The position numbers were made by a program, and so were the translations under genes. A stretch of DNA of 64,000 nucleotides from Kalaharituber pfeilii (lineage: Eukaryota > Ascomycota > Pezizomycetes > Pezizales > Pezizaceae), in the NCBI GenBank assembly GCA_015179045.1, contig WHUZ01000005.1:434001-498000 (forward strand), read 5' to 3'. The notes beneath the pieces are model-generated. The model searched no databases, was not told the DNA's origin, and saw only the letters and a program-made list of their open reading frames with translations. Shown here piece by piece: positions 42,747 through 57,537 of this stretch (positions within the stretch are counted from its first letter, which is position 1; each line of letters begins with the position of its first letter).

Positions 42747-43495
42747 GGAGTTCAGCAAGTACGTGATCGGAATGTGAGGGCTCTGCCTGCAGAAGAAAAT
42801 CGAGAGAAGGATACAGAGAGTGAATGAATACGTTTGCCATGACGAATGAAGAGAACGCAGATGAGACAAATGATCGCGGATGAGAAAAAAATACTATGAA
42901 GCACGTTTTCCTTACGCATTTTTGTTTTTCGTCTTTTTGTGACATTTCTTAACCCATTTCATCTGTTTCAGTGTCTTTTCAACTTAACATAAGTCGTAGG
43001 TGTTTAGTTTATAATTCCAATGGGATGTTGGTTTTGCGTTGAACAGTGAAGAGGAATGTGTGCATCAAATGATGGTGCAAGGTGTAATGTCCGCTTTTTA
43101 GGGGGATCGTCCCCCCAGGAATCGCCATTGCTCCCAAGAGCGCACAAACCTGCTCTTCCCAAGAAAGTAAGGACCCCCTATCGTTGAGCAAATTCCTTTG
43201 ACCAAATCAAGTCCAGTTTGGGTTTTTGCAGCATTGTTACCTTTTTTGTTTTTCAAAATAAAATTTCAAGGAAAAATGAACTCGAGCTTGGTAGCGTATA
43301 GACACTATATCCCCCCCTTTCCCACTCTCCTTTACACTTTCCTTCCATTCTTCTAAATATTTATCATTTCGTATTCCTGCTCCCCCTCGTGTTTTGCTTC
43401 CATCATTGACATTTTTTAGAACCGAAAACTTAGGTCCTTACTTTTTTCGCTTCCGACCCCACACCCGCATCCGCACCCGCACCAGCACCGTCCCC
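42747..43495. other. intergenic spacer
   Basis: 3' flank of the BAP31-like gene and a pyrimidine-rich leader of the aminotransferase gene. Nothing else is seen. Confidence 0.45.
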
Positions 43496-45475
43496 ATGGT
43501 CCGATACGTCATTTCTCGCAGGGTGAGCTTCAGCTCTAGCTCCAACCCCACCACAAACACAACTACTGTCACGGGGCATCAGCATCCACAATCCCGACGG
43601 CTTCACCGACAACACCCACATAAACAGGATCTCTGCCGCATCCCAACTTGTTCCGCTGCCGCAATACCCCACGACAGCACGATCCTTTCCACTTCAAGTG
43701 TCTTACACCCCCCCACCCCCCCACCGTCACCACACACACCCGTCGACCTCCTTCGCGGCCACCCGACGTACCACCTCCTTGCCACAGCACCCCTTCTCAC
43801 CGCAACTTCCTCAGTACTAAATACACCTTCCCTACTCTCACCACTCAGCTACTCTCACACCCGACATCCACTCGCCTATGGCCCGGACTACAGTAACTTG
43901 AACGTGCGAAAGGAGATATGGAATTGGCAAGAGGAGCTGTACGGGCCGGAGCAGGCGCCCATGTGTGCCCTTGGGAAATCCAATTCTAGCTCCAGGTCTA
44001 GCAGTCCTACCATGACTGTAGCTCCCATCCCAAATGGTAAAGATGGAGCAGGGGCGAAGGTAGGCGAAGGCACGGGCGCAGGCGATTCAGCGCGCGAGGC
44101 CCGCATCAATTTGACCTGCGGCGCCAGCTACGGGCTCATGAACTTGCTCCAGCAATGCACGAGCCCGGGGACAGGTTACACTCGACGAGCGTTCGTCGTA
44201 GCGCCAACGTACTTTTTGGCATGTGATATCTTTGTCGGTATTGTCCCTCCATCCTCTCCCTGAAACTGGTCACCTAGGCTAACTTCAGCCTCCACAGACT
44301 CTGGTTTCGGCGGTATCCTCACGCCAGTCCCATACCCTCCTCCATCCGGCACAACGCTGCCTGATCTTCTACTCACCCACCTCAAAGCAGACGCCCCCAC
44401 CCCTAGTAACCCGCACGTTCCACTCTCCTCCGGCCTCCGTCCCATAAATCGAGGTAAAGTTCAAAAGCGGATATACAAGTACGTACTCTACTGCGTGCCC
44501 ACATACAGTAACCCCACAGGCACGACATGGGACTTCGAGACGCGGCGTAGGGTGGTGGAAATCGCGCGGGAGTATGACATGCTGGTGGTGTGTGACGATG
44601 TGTACGACTTTCTTGGATGGCGTGGGGCGGGACGAAACACTGACTCGGGAGCGGTACCGGAGGCGAGGTATTTTACACCAACTCCGACACGACCTCCTCC
44701 GCGGCTTGTCACACTTGACAGACAGCTTGTGGTGGCGAAGAGTGGGAACGGAGACGGCACGCCGGGGGTGGACCCAGTAGATGGACTTTTGGATGCGGGG
44801 AATGTGGTGTCCAATTGCTCGTTCAGCAAGCTGTTGGGGCCAGGACTGAGGTGTGGGTGGCAGGAGTCGGCGACCCCCAGATTGGCGCAGCAGTTGGCCG
44901 AGGGTGGAGCAAATCATTCTGGGGGAAGCCCAAGTCATTATGTATCTTGCCTTATATATGACTTGCTTCGTCCTAGGGACGAGGCCGGATCTGGCGGCAA
45001 GAAAAGGAGTGCCCGCCTCATAAACACTATCATTGACCATGTTGCTAGCGTACTCGGGGATCGCGCAGAGGCATCTGTGGCCGCCGTCACTAAGTACCTA
45101 CCGAAGGGCAGCGAAGTCGCCACTGCCCCAATCCCCGGTGGCGAGGGCCACCCACTAGGACAGGCAGGCGGTTACTTTCTTTGGGTCGCCATTGGGCCCG
45201 CTGCCCCGTCGCCTGACGCTGTAGACGTACGTGAGGTGGTTAAGCTTGCGCAGAAAGGAGAACTGGATGCAGATGGGAAGGGATGCATTAATAAGGTGAC
45301 GGTTGCAGGAGGTGATATATTTGAGTGTCCTGGGAAAGGGAATGCACTTGGAGTTGGAGAAAGGTGGGTGAGGATTGCAGTTAGCTATTGTGATGTTGAA
45401 GAGGGGGTGGAGGGATTGAAGAGGTTGGGGAGGGCAGTGGAGAGGTGGAAGGCAGGAGAGAGGATGGGGACTTGA
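43496..45475 (+). CDS. PLP-dependent aminotransferase, class I/II (YER152C-like)
   Basis: A fold-type I aminotransferase close to yeast YER152C (2-aminoadipate or valine-pyruvate type); the exact substrate cannot be read from sequence. Two exons, 43496-44237 and 44298-45475, joined across a 60-bp intron (G|GTATTG to CCACAG), give 639 aa. Features in order: LTCGASYGLMNLLQQCTSP (cofactor-binding turn), TRRAFVVAPTYFLACDIF, YCVPTYSNPTGTTW (the NPTG substrate loop), VVCDDVYDFLGW, the CSFSKLLGPGLRCGW lysine that binds PLP, and WVRIAVSYC near the end. The N-terminal 130 residues are Pro/Ser/Thr/His-rich and look disordered. A TTG-initiated longer frame (43394) was rejected in favour of ATG 43496. 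Confidence 0.87.
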
Positions 45476-46820
45476 GTGACTTGAGGAAGGGTACAACCAG
45501 ACAACCAGACTAGAAGGAGATAAGAGAGGGGAAAGGACGTTGTATAGATTGAGTGGTACATATGCGGAAAGAGAGTTTGACTACTGGTATCGCACACGGC
45601 TACATTATAAGCCATGAATTGGTCAACGTGTATTGTTACCCTCAAAGTCCTTATATCCATGCGAAATGAACCTAAGTCATATCGTATAACAATTTTAGAT
45701 ATGATCTAAAGACAACTGAGAAAATAAAACAAAGTTAAGTCAAGCGAGGAAAAGGAAACGAGATGATTATTATAACCTTTTTAATCAGCTTAGTTTCATG
45801 TCATGCGCTTGACCTTTACTCCACGTTTTAAAATGCGGCACCAAATTCCAAACTTGCAGCCTCCTAACGAAAGTTCGAAGTAGAACCACTCCAAAACCAT
45901 TTTCCCCTAGTCGCAAACCCTTGCCCTGTTATGTGCTCACAAACGAAACATGTCCAACTGAAGCGCCTCCCATAAAGCAGATATATTCTTTCTTTTAATC
46001 GAGTCGAGAAGCCTAGATATAAAGTAGGCTAAAAACTATCCTTGACCTGGTAAGCCAAGTTATAGAAAAGTTGAAACTCACTACAGGCGTAATTTTGCAA
46101 AATAACTTCAAACCAAAAAAACGGTACATCACACCATCACCGCCCTACAAACAAAAGGTAATATCGTTAAGAACCAAGCGAAACAAGAATTTTAGGAAAA
46201 GAGACATACAAAAAGGGAGAGATAAAGCTTAAGTATAAGTAGGCTCAAAAAGATAAAGGACAAGTCAACCAGATTCTTTTTCATTCGTCAGGCGTAATGC
46301 AGGTCAGAGATATATGAAAATCGCAATAAGGAATAGTATTTGGGGAAGATAAAGGGAGTAGAGTTGAAGGTAGATAAGGGGTTCGGAGGCGTGGAGGAAA
46401 GATAAAAAGAAAGATCAAGAAAGTCCTATCAAGAGACCAGGAGCAAAGTGGAAGGGAAAAGAAATGCAATGCAGTCTATCGGGGCTTGAAACATGAAAAA
46501 CAGAAAAAGAAAAGGAAAAAAAGGGATTTCGTAATTTCATTTAAAAGCCCTCCACTTTCTCCCTGATAGTACCCATGTCCTACTTTTCTTCTTTTATCGA
46601 ACGTTTATCCTCATTATATTTCCAGCCAGGAAAACAACCAAAAGCATGTCAGAAATAGCAAACAGCATCAGTAGTACATCGAGGAACGAAAAGCAAACCG
46701 ATTCAGAAAAACAACCAAACCCCGTACCCAGACGGTCTAAACTGCCTATCCCAAGTTTTCACATTTCCCTTTTTTAACAGACTCGTTCAACTTAAAATTC
46801 GACTCACTCTACCAATTTCA
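45476..46820. other. convergent 3' spacer
   Basis: Between the 3' ends of the aminotransferase and SFP1. AT/purine-rich. A CAACCAGACTA motif at 45501-45511 resembles the micro-insertion termini but lacks convincing flanking repeats. Confidence 0.45.
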
Positions 46821-47460
46821 CTACCTCATCATGCCATCCTCCCCAGCAATTCCTCCAGCGACAGCTACTACTCCTGTTGACGGCAGGGGAGGTTGAGGAG
46901 GTGTTATTACTGCGCCCCCATGGGTTGAATGGCCACGATGATACTTTAACCCGTTGAGATTCTTGTATCTTTTTCCACAAACTTCACATTTATACGGCTT
47001 CTCTTTTTCCATTCCTAGTGTGCCGGGATATGGGGTTGACGTTTCGGGGTTAACTATGGATAACGTGCCATCGCCATTCTCCGACAGAATTTGATTGGTA
47101 TGGCCATGCTAGGTGACAAAGAAAATTAGCGAGCGAACAATGATACCTTTTCAAATTGAACTTACAGATTTATGGTACTTCAGGCCATTTTGATTCTTAT
47201 ATGCCTTCTCACAACCTATTACGGGGCATTTAAAAGGTTTATCTTCTACTCCGCCCATGGGTAAACCCTGGACACCACCTACACGGCCAGGCGGATTATT
47301 ATTGTTCTGGTTTCCTTGCATGCCTCCCATGCTGTACTTGAGATGCTGCATTTGCGCGGCTGTGATGCCATAGCCTCCTGGGGTGTACAGCCTTTTGGCG
47401 GGTTCATCAATGCACAAGTCGCCAAACATATTCTCTGACCCCAACCCTTGCTGCTGCTGC

Positions 47461-47501
<41 letters not shown>

Positions 47502-48791
47502 TAAACTCGGAGGATAGCCCTGGAGATGATGTGGGAAACCAAATTCTGGATGTTCCATTGCTGATGGTGTTCCTGGGACAGAAGAGTCTGGAGAGAAGGT
47601 GCTATGTACCAGAGAAATGGGATGTCTAGGGAGCTCGAGGGAGGCATGAGGCATTATGGGTGTACTAACAGAGCTCAAGACATGCGATGGCGTGCCCGGT
47701 GCAGATAATCTTAATGGTTGTGGCTGTGAATGCCTTGGTGTATGCGACTGTTGTTGGCTAGGGGGCGGCGTCAAATCTTCTCCATCCATATCCATTTCTC
47801 CAGCTGCCTCGGTATCGTTCAGATCTCCTTCATCACCTTCCCGTTGTCCATATGGCCTCCTTTGCTGTTGCACATGTTGTTGGAAGTGTCGTTGTTGTGA
47901 AGCGGCAAGCTGCTGTTGCCGCATTGACAGACCAAGACCGCCCATACCAGAGATAGGGGAAGTCACACCCGCACCTCTAGATACTTGGCCTACAAGATCA
48001 TGATGATTTCCATTATTCTGTTGCTGATGAGTTGGAGGCGGTTGTCGGGTGTTATCATGGCCATCATTTGAGTCAATCCCCAGAGGTGCCATTTGCTGGG
48101 AAGCATGACACTCCTCGTAATGCTTTAGCAATTCGTGCAAGGATGGTAATGTGACATCACAGCATGAGAAATCCTTAAAGAATTGTGCCTCGAGCTTGGG
48201 AAGATACGAAGAAGAGTGAAAGGATGGGGACTGGTATGCCTGGAAAGGCGATGTACCGGTCATTATGAGACTATCACGATTGGTCAGCTTGCAATCAACG
48301 AAAAGAAATGAAAAGAAACAAAGAAAACTTAGGTGACATGATCTACTATAGGATGATGAACGTCACACACAAACAAAATGAAGCACAAACATATACCCGC
48401 ATCTGCACAGAATCGGGGAGCAAACATACTCATCCATAACCCAGCTCTCTACACTCTTTCCACCCCAACTCATCTTATTTGATAAACTCCCAGCAAGGTC
48501 TCGATGAGCCATGCTTTCTCGCCGTAATCTGGACGCATTCATCGGTATCCCATTGCTATGTGTAAAACTGCCCACAAAAGTCCCATTACCTCCAGGGACG
48601 CCACTGTCTAAGGACATACCATTTCCTGAAGCACCCGCGGCCATTAGACCTAAAGTTAGGTTTGAGGCTCCGCCTCGAGAAAACTGAGCTTCGGACTGCA
48701 TATTGCGGGCTGAGGGAAATGTATCAATGGGAGCCGGCATTTCAACTTTTTGTCTCCCTTTGTTAGTTGGCGGCTGCGGTGGCTCCGTCAA
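46821..48791 (-). CDS. SFP1: SFP1-type C2H2 zinc-finger transcriptional regulator
   Basis: Homologue of SFP1, a nutrient-responsive regulator of ribosome biogenesis and cell size. Resolved exons 48791-48430, 48270-47166 and 47108-46821 join in frame (about 584 codons). Conserved blocks: [73 protein letters not shown] and [20 protein letters not shown]. Two C-terminal zinc fingers follow, CPVIGC...KYHKSHGH and CEVCGK...KYHRGHSTH; the first is split by intron 2. A Gln tract of about 22 residues (CAG/CAA, near 47450-47500) precedes them. The 5' end is not settled: the frame runs open to about 48905 with no ATG, so at least one upstream exon is missing. The stated start is a lower bound. Confidence 0.88.
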
Positions 48792-51700
48792 TGCTTTCGC
48801 AGGGTTGGCTAATACGGTGTATAGTGAAACCAGAGATGTATTGGAGGATTCCTCCGTCGGGATATTTTTTTTGTACTGTGTTACCTTCAGTATTTGGATT
48901 CTGGAGCACGCAGCTCACTGTTGGGTAAATGGTTGTTGAGCTGAAGTTACCGGGATGTTTGTAGTTAAAAGTGTTGATACGTGGTTGTGATGAGGATGTG
49001 GAAGAGACTGATCTAAATTCGTCTAAAGTGTGATGCAACGTCAGAGATGAATCCACAGGCCAACCAAGCAGACACACAGACACCCACATGCAGATATGCA
49101 AACAGGTAAGCTTCAGATAGCTGCGGCTCGGTACAATGATGGAAAAAGTCGAACCGAATTGTCGCAGCGAGAAGCAAACTCGAGATACTGTGGGCGTTAG
49201 GATCATATGATGGCAGAGACACCGCCCGTGCGCAGGCAGGTTACAGGGAGAAGGGAAAGAGTGGCAGTTGATGGAGATGAATCAGGCTGCGGTGGTGGAC
49301 TAGGGAAAGGGCCAGGTCAGAAGCAGCTACCCGGTCGGGTCTCGCAGCAATCTAGTGGTCCCAGGTGAAAGTCCACTCCCGGTGTCTGTCTCCGGTGGGG
49401 GCGATGGCGAGGGCTGGGCAAAGAAAAGAGACACTAACTAGAACTTACTAACGAGAACTTACTAACCAAGACCCAAAAATCAAACGCTGTCAGCGGGTGA
49501 CGACGCAGCGGCAATCAAGCAGCTCCAGGGCAAGGGAGGCGAGACCGGCTGTGAGCGATGGAGGGGTGGAGCTGGACTGTGAGTGTGAGTGTGAGGGGTG
49601 GGGCGTCAGGATGTGAGTTCGCTGCCGTTGTAGCGTTGTAGCCAGTTAATGGCTATTTAGTTCGGATGGCAGCTTGCTGAGCTGCTTGTAAATGCACTTG
49701 ACAGGCGATTGGGGAAATAATGATGGTTTCAACGCGGCGACTCCAACTCGTGCTGTGGAGCTAGCTAAGCACAATTCGGCCGACGGGGCCGCTGGATACA
49801 AGAGAGAGATAGAGGGCGGAAGATGGAAAAGCGCAAGATGGCAGTGGGGCTTGTGCGATCAGTGGCAGGACTGTGGGTCCGGTGGAATTTTTGGTGGGTT
49901 GTGCCGATGGCGATGGATGATTCGATGATGGGTGTAGGCGCAGCGGTTCACTATTACTTAAGTAGCCCTAACGAAGGCGGATGGACTGAAAGTAGTGTAG
50001 CTTGGGGTCGTATCTGTGATAGTCAGAGCGCTGTATTGGAGCAGACAGTTGATGCAGGGGAGGACCCGGAGAGAGGTACTCCAATGAAGTGCCCGGCAGC
50101 AAGCAGAGCAGCGTCCGTCGAGGCTTGCTTAGGAGACGATGGTTGGCAGTACCTTCGTTTTGCGTTGACTTTTCTTTTTCCTTTTTACTGTGAGTATTCC
50201 TTTGCTTTTTCCCGGGATGCTTCTTCGCTGCTTCTACCGTATTCGATTCCGATCAACGTTGCGCCCGTGAATGCGGGGAGGGCAGGAGAACACTGGAGAG
50301 GAGAGTGGGGTGAGGGTTGGGGGGGGGGACGGACGGTTAACTGGTGAGACCTCGCTTGACGACAACAAGCACGCACGGCAGGCAGGTAATATGGTGGGCC
50401 AGAGCACTTCAACAGGAAGTATGTTATCGTGGTCTGTAGGTGCGAAGATGAAGACCCCGCTACTGCTCGCAACAGGTGGTGTGGAAGTGGGGAGGGGCTG
50501 GGAGGAACTGGAGAAGTGGAGTTGTGGTTTGAAGCGGGCAATAACACTGTGCTACGTCGTACTGGGCCAGCTAGCGATGTATCGTGACTTTGGCTTACTG
50601 AGCGGTGGGCTGGCTGCGCTGGACCAGCTGCGAGAGGGGTTAATTACGGTGTGTTGTCGACGGGAGCCAGAACAGTGGGAACTGAAGGTTGAGCCTATGC
50701 GCGGCTGGGTGTACGAGTCGAACACTGAGGAGGCAAGGATCTCTGAGTGTGTGATGTATGAAAGGTTCAATTGCAGCTGCCGAATCAATTCTCTGCTTGA
50801 GAAGGGAGGATAAATGAAGGCTGATGGTGTGGTTATAGTGAAGAGCTAAGTTCCGTTGAATGAAGGCGATGGATGAAGGGAGGTACGAGCTGGTAGGCGA
50901 GCGAGAGTATGGCATGGACAGTCTCCCATGAGGAATCGAACGGTGTCCCACGGCAGTATTGGGCTACCCTCTTTCGGCCAGGCTACTCGGCGAAATATCG
51001 AGCACTAAAGTATACAGCACCTCGATCTGGCATTAGGGTGGAGATTTGAGGCTTTGCAGTTGGAATTCGGGAGCTATATGTAAATGAACTGAGAACACTA
51101 GTGGCATATCGTGACTCGCCAAGTCAACCTTATATATACGAAAATGGATTTATTATTCCATTACAAAGGTTCGAATTCATGGTAGAGCCAACCACACGGC
51201 CTATTATCAAGCGATTCAGGTGGACGGGACGGCCTCGAGTTAACAATGACTCGCATGAATTCCCACAGAACCTGGAACGCTGGTTCTGGTTACTGCTCCA
51301 TTAATGTATGATGCCAAATGCATAGTCCACTGTGAATTTCACAACTCCATGGTTATTGACAAGCTGAACTGAAGGCAAGCCAATTCATGATCATACACTT
51401 CGACAATACCGAAACTACCAGCCCTGCAGCCAGCAGGGTCAGGCAGGGCACAGCTGGTGTTTCCGCACCGGACAAGGGTCTTGTCCGTTCACAGGTGAAA
51501 TATAAAAATACTTCACATACTCCAGTGCTTTATATTTTGTAGGTTCAAGAATATTAGAGTTGGATCCACAAATAACCATCGTTCCTTCTAGTGTCATCGT
51601 GTCTTCCATGCTGCTTACTATTATCTTGCGCAGGTACACAAGCCCAAACTGCAGTCTACATTTGATACAGTTAGTCTAGATGCAGTCTGGCTCGAGACGA

Positions 51701-54700
51701 TACCACAGGTATCCTGTCCTACTACATAAGTACATGCTGCGGCGCCTCGCTTTCCAACTAGCTACTGCAGTCGTTTGTGCGGCGTAGTTATAGAGCGCCG
51801 TGGCAAAATAACGATCATAGCGGAAGCAGAGAAGGGCAGGCACAAGGCATATTGGTTATCAATGGTTCGCTTCCACACATGTATTAATAGCTTCATCCAT
51901 CATGATGTGTTGTCGTAATCGAGCCAGAACAGAGCCCTCCTATCACCCATTGAATCCAAGGTTGAAGATCCACAACTCCAATTATTTGATTGGAAGGTCT
52001 TTCGTGTCTACAGTGAGCAAACATGCATACATGTTAGCCTAGTCCCCAATAAATGTACCAGTAACTAGGCTCGGGTTATGATCACGATTATCCACTCTTG
52101 GTGAAGAATATGTAGTCGGTTTCAAATAATTGGTGACATACAAGTACCAAAGTGATGCCTGCAGTGATGTGATCACCGCCTCCAGAATACCGGCAGTATG
52201 CTAACGCAGTTTAATATAAACTGCATAGTGATAGTGCTCTGGGATTGTGTCTGATGGCCTTGGCTGCATATGTCGCATAGCAACCAGCCGTGCAGTACTC
52301 AGTACTTTTGTGCCAGCTGTTTTCTACCTTTCAGCCTTCATGGAGCAACTTTTCACCATATCTTGATGTAGCAAATTCAAAAAGTATTTATTGTCCAATA
52401 TCTTGTAAACTTGCATGTAGGGCTTCAGTAGTTGTGTTCTTTTTGGTGGAGTAAAACCTTTTGTCCCAATACCCGTAGTTTGGTGAATCAAAAGGTCCTG
52501 GACGTTCAATGAACTGGACAGAGGCCATCCCGGAATTACTCTACTGGTACATACTCTATATCATACTAACCATCCCCAACTTGCAGAGTACGCATTGCCG
52601 GTTGCATCACGCAGCAGAACAGGTCACATGGATAGGATGTGGATGAAATCGAGAAGTGATAGGCTGAGCTATGAGTCAAGAGCTGATGCATACTTATGGA
52701 ATTTAAAGTACTGTACGAGTACCAGTAATTGCCATCGCCTGGCAGTAATTCTGCAATTTTCCTGTACTAGCACAGAAGAGTACTGTGTATATATAAGGTA
52801 TATATTTACCAAATTATGATAACGGTCTCGACGTGCTTGCCTGGTGCATATAAGGTATGTACTTACATGCATATTTTATAGCCAAGTAGTACCAACATTG
52901 TTCTCGTGCCCAGACTCTCCAAATCATGGACTCAAACACGTATGCTAATCTGGTGCAGGGTGCATGCATTCTTCTCTCCACCATACTGTAGCCTGCTCAG
53001 CAAACCCCTAGCCCAACGCCACGCCCATGTTGCCAAGGTATCATGTATACATAAGTACCTGCACCTTAAAATAAAGGAACCATCCAGGAATACCAATCTT
53101 TGCCATAAGAGCGCAATAATTGCCAGGAATTAAATGATTCAGCAGGCTGACATCGACTTATTGCACCTCTTTTGAGGGCCAGAAGGAAGCAAAAGGGCAA
53201 AGTGAAGCTCCCAAGTACCTTAAGTCAGTATGCGACGACTGATAATTACAGTTCCTCGACCGCTATTGAATCCCTGGCCACGGCGACAGATTCCCAGGCA
53301 TCCATAATGTCTGGATGATGTTGCATGGTTCCTTCAGCGAAGGAAACCATTTCGAGTATAGATATCTTCATCCACTCCATTGGAGCTGTAACTAGGGAAT
53401 CGGGCAGACGAATGTCGCCGTTGTAATTCAACGGCGTTCAATATAGACAAGGCCCGCAACGAGAGTCGAGATTCTCGGGATCAGTTAAAGCAATAACATC
53501 ATTGTTAGAAAGGCATACGATCAAACTTGAGCAAAACAGCTCCAGCCTTCCGTCAACCGCCTTCGCGTGGCACTCACACTTTCCTCAAACTTGCTTAAGC
53601 CGTCACACAATAGTTCAGTAATTCATAAGACCTCCAGAAATGCAGGCTGCTAATCTTCGCCATTGGGCTCCAGAGTGGCTCCGCAGAGTGTAATTGCCAA
53701 ATGTGGATATTGACTCTTGTTTTTACGTTGAATAATAGTACCGCAATTGAAGTTGAGAAGTATCGATACCCCTCTCTCTAACAATCCGATGGTACAACCA
53801 GAGACTGGCAGAGCAAGTCCAGAAGAAATATCGCATGGTTTTAACAGTAGTCTTTAACCATTGAGGTTTTACCATTGTCCAATATTGCCTAATTTTAGAT
53901 AATCACATCATTCTCCCAATGTAGACATAACTGAGAGACGTCTTATGGAAATCCCAGAGTATCATATGCTGCTAACAGTGCTGGGCATCGTTCACAAGGG
54001 TCCAGCACTCTTCTATAAAACCAGGTTTCGCATTATCGCCAAGCAATTCAGGGGACGAATAGAGTATGTGCGCTAGTTACAGTTCCGCATACATTGTTTG
54101 TGTGGAATAGACCAATAATAGTTGCTCTAGGAACACAAATGTTAGATGGGAATGAAAACATCAGAAACATAATTCCACTAGGTTGTGCTGGCATGATAAG
54201 TACAGTAGTTCCCCAATTAGTTGAACAGCGCCTTTCGGTTCACTTGAGGCTTTCAATGTCCTAGATTTTATCATTTTCTTGGATGAAGTGGCACTGTTCT
54301 GGCACCATCACCATAATGGACTAGTATTGTACGAGTACTCTTCGCGGCACATGATGCATAACGGTCTTATGTCCATTTTATAGGTAGAGTACAAGTATCA
54401 TATAAACACGCCAGAAAGTGGATGGAAATTGACTTGCAGAATGATCAACGTAACTAGGATTCGCACCACAAGGTGTCAACCTTAATCACCTTGTTTAGCG
54501 TAGTTAAACATAGGAATGGAAAGTGATGGCCTTTACCTGCAAAAAGCTCAAAACGGATGTCTCCGTTCAACCCAACTCATGGCCACTGCGTCAGTTGGCA
54601 CGATGTAGATGCATTTGGCACTCTACTTCGTCAGCCAGAGTTGCTCATCACTACATACTAGTAATAGCAATCCAATATCTATGAGATCTTGGAGGACGGC

Positions 54701-57529
54701 TAGCGGCAATGATAATTAGAGAAGAAAGTGGGGCAATTGCTCTGGAAGCATTTGATATCGGACTGAACAATGTTGCCTTTGGGAGAAAAGCTCGAAATAG
54801 CCCTAGCCAGATTCCAGGTAGGGTTGAGCCCAAACTCGCTCCAGCTGAATCCTAGCTTTCTTCCTGTAGGTACCCTCATGGCAACATCTCTTTTTGATGC
54901 AGTGTTCGGGGACCAAGGGTCCTGCAGTAGCCTTGCCGAGCTCACAAACGATGTCCCTGGAAAAGGCCTGCGGGAGGATGTATTTGGCTTGTGATACTAT
55001 GACCACTGCGTGAGTTTAAGCTGCATACATAGTAGCTGTAGTACAAGCAATGCAGCCTAGCGAGGTATCTATAATGGGCCGAGGTCGTTAATCCCCATGC
55101 ATCCATAGAGTACACCGACAATGACCCGAGCTCCTGTGCGCCATTAGTGCCCCAGCACATTTAAGCATCCTTGGCACCATACACGCGTGGCTTGTCTCTC
55201 TAAAGAGCATTGCTAGCGGACCATCGAGCGGATAGGACAGCGGTAAGTATCTCAAACATATGGCTTTCTTTTTTCATTCCTAATGTCCCGTGCCTCAGCG
55301 ATACCAAGCAATTGTATCGGAGCGGTAGTCTGATTGCAGTAACCCCATAGGGGTTAGCGAGGGACATCGCATGAGAGATTAAACCGGAGGGCCCGTATGC
55401 CAATATGCGTGTTCACCGACATGAGGCTATGCTACTCACTCACGAGAATTTTAGGTACCATAGTGGGACAGCTGACAACTGAAAATGGCTCAGAATACTG
55501 AAAATCTGGATAGTAGATCGACAGGGCAGATTTGCATCGCCCTCAGTAGTGAGAATGTAAGCGCCTCTAACTATTCGAAAGTTGACGAACAGGGAAGTAG
55601 AAAGGTGAGGGATACTAGACTAGAAGTGGAGATCAAGTGGCATGGCAATATATTGAATCGGAAGCTGTGGCGCTTGCACTCCAAACATCCAGACCTCTTT
55701 TGTCCGGGAAAACACCAGCAACTTTTGAGCTATGACCCTGCATTCCCACATTGTTTCAAATCCCGAGTTGGGTCTATCAGAATTGCCAAGGTATATTTTG
55801 CGTCTGAACAGGGAACCTGTTAGTGATTCGAGACTGCTTATTTTAGCCAATATTTATCACAGAACGCTTTAATTCTTAATTATAAGTATCGGGATGTCGG
55901 CTCATGGAGAAAGCTCACAAAAGATTGATATAGCAACAGGTAAGTACAGTGCTTTCTCGCTCCGCTCAAATGTCCACAGTTACCATTCTCAACGTTGAAC
56001 AGCATTTCCCGAGTACGAGATAGCCGTACTCCGGCGTCATGCATCAGTAGTCTGGTTGGAGGAAATCATCTGCACGAGTTAAGTAATTAAAACTTACATC
56101 CAACCACAGCCACACCAGCCGTCCGGTTACCCCACATACATCTTACTACTCGACATGGTATACCCCGTATACGGAAAGACGAAGAACTGGTCGTCTTCAA
56201 TACGCGCGATCTGTGCACTCACCGAGGAGCTAGTGTTTCTGGCGCTGTGCCACAGTGAGGATACAACAATGGAGTACTTGAATGACGAGTACCGTGAGAT
56301 GCTTGAAGGCCTATGGAGGACATTTGGAGCTTGCTACGACATTTTCCTGAGAATAGGAGCCGCTTTGAGTTGATGGTATCCCTAGGAGTAATAATATGCT
56401 TCCCAGGATTGTTTGAGTGATGATCATAGACATCAGCTAAGGTGCATGTACTTATATTGGGTTTACTTCTATAACGAGAGCTACCGGCTTTCGTTATTTA
56501 CATGGAGAACCTTCTGATCCTCGTGAAGAAGGCAGATCTCGAAACTGTTGAAGGTAGGTATACAGATAGCATGGAAAACCGGTTGCATGTTTCAGACTCG
56601 TCACAAGGAAGGCAGGAATTCGGGTCTAAACATCCGCTGGAGAATAATAAGGTATGGATAGTGGACAATCCTTGGTCTTTTATAACGTTCTTTAACACAT
56701 AACGTTATGCGGCCCAGTGGTGCCTGTGACCTCGCCTGGGGCAAACCCACTTTTGCTCCCATCAAGATCTATAGCTATTGCTCTAGATTTTTTGCATCAT
56801 CTCTTCAACTCATGCAACCTATTCATTTTCTTCTCTTATTCGCCATAATTTCTTCCAATCTAATTACTTACATGGCTGTCGATGGAGACTTGGCATCAAT
56901 TGAATGAATTGAGTTATGTTACAATCCCACCGTAAATAGGATAATCCAGTAGGAAGGCTGGTTCACTGATGTACTGGTATTAATGACAACAGGAGGAATG
57001 AATCTTAGTTTACCTTTGAGTTGCTTATTAAATCGCCATTATTCATGACGTCATTCCCTTGTAGGGTCAACCTTCTTCCAAAGCAAACTCCAAACCCGTC
57101 CTTCTGCTTACGACCTCTAGCAGCACCATTGTTGGATCGTCAGTATAGATATTCCTTAACAAATCATATATAATGAGTTACTGAAATAAAGTGAAGCCTG
57201 GAGTTAAACCGATTTGACGATCTAGTAAATATGAAGGTGATCACCAGTCTTGCAAGACCTAGTGATCTTTTATGAAAGAGACTAGCTTATAGTAATAGGG
57301 TACAGCGTAGAGCAATCGCTTATGGCAGTTATGATAGTATCACCATTACTAACCTTTCACTCATCAAAGCATAGCAAGTATAGATTCACTGATATATATA
57401 TTCGCCTACTTATATACCTACACATCCACCCATATATCGATCTATATATTCATCCTTTGACAATTGCTCTGATACTTACCTCTGACACTTGCCTTAGAGT
57501 CTACCTCCGATGAAACTACGCTACCAGTG
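48792..57529. other. 8.7-kb gene-free region
   Basis: The first 400 bp may hold the missing SFP1 5' exon and promoter. 49500-50350 is GC-richer. Open frames at 50271-50813 (180 codons, +) and 55485-55823 (112 codons, +) have no recognised features, and I do not call them genes. The rest is AT-rich, with many TA steps and broken frames, which would fit RIP-decayed repeats (inference). Confidence 0.4.
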
Positions 57530-57537
57530 TTGCTATC

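Noticed and set aside
45490..45520. CAACCAGACAACCAGACTAG resembling the micro-insertion end
   Set aside because: No matching direct repeats on the two sides.
47279..47647. Ser/Asn-repeat frame overlapping the SFP1 Gln tract
   Set aside because: Same strand, shifted frame of the CAG repeat; a shadow.
50271..50813. 180-codon open frame on +
   Set aside because: No domain or splice evidence, and the minus strand is also open across much of it.
54700..54994. Small open frames on both strands (PTGRKLGFSWSEFGLN region)
   Set aside because: No recognisable family, no start or splice support.
56040..56070. TAGTCTGGTTG at 56049
   Set aside because: Flanks are not duplicated.
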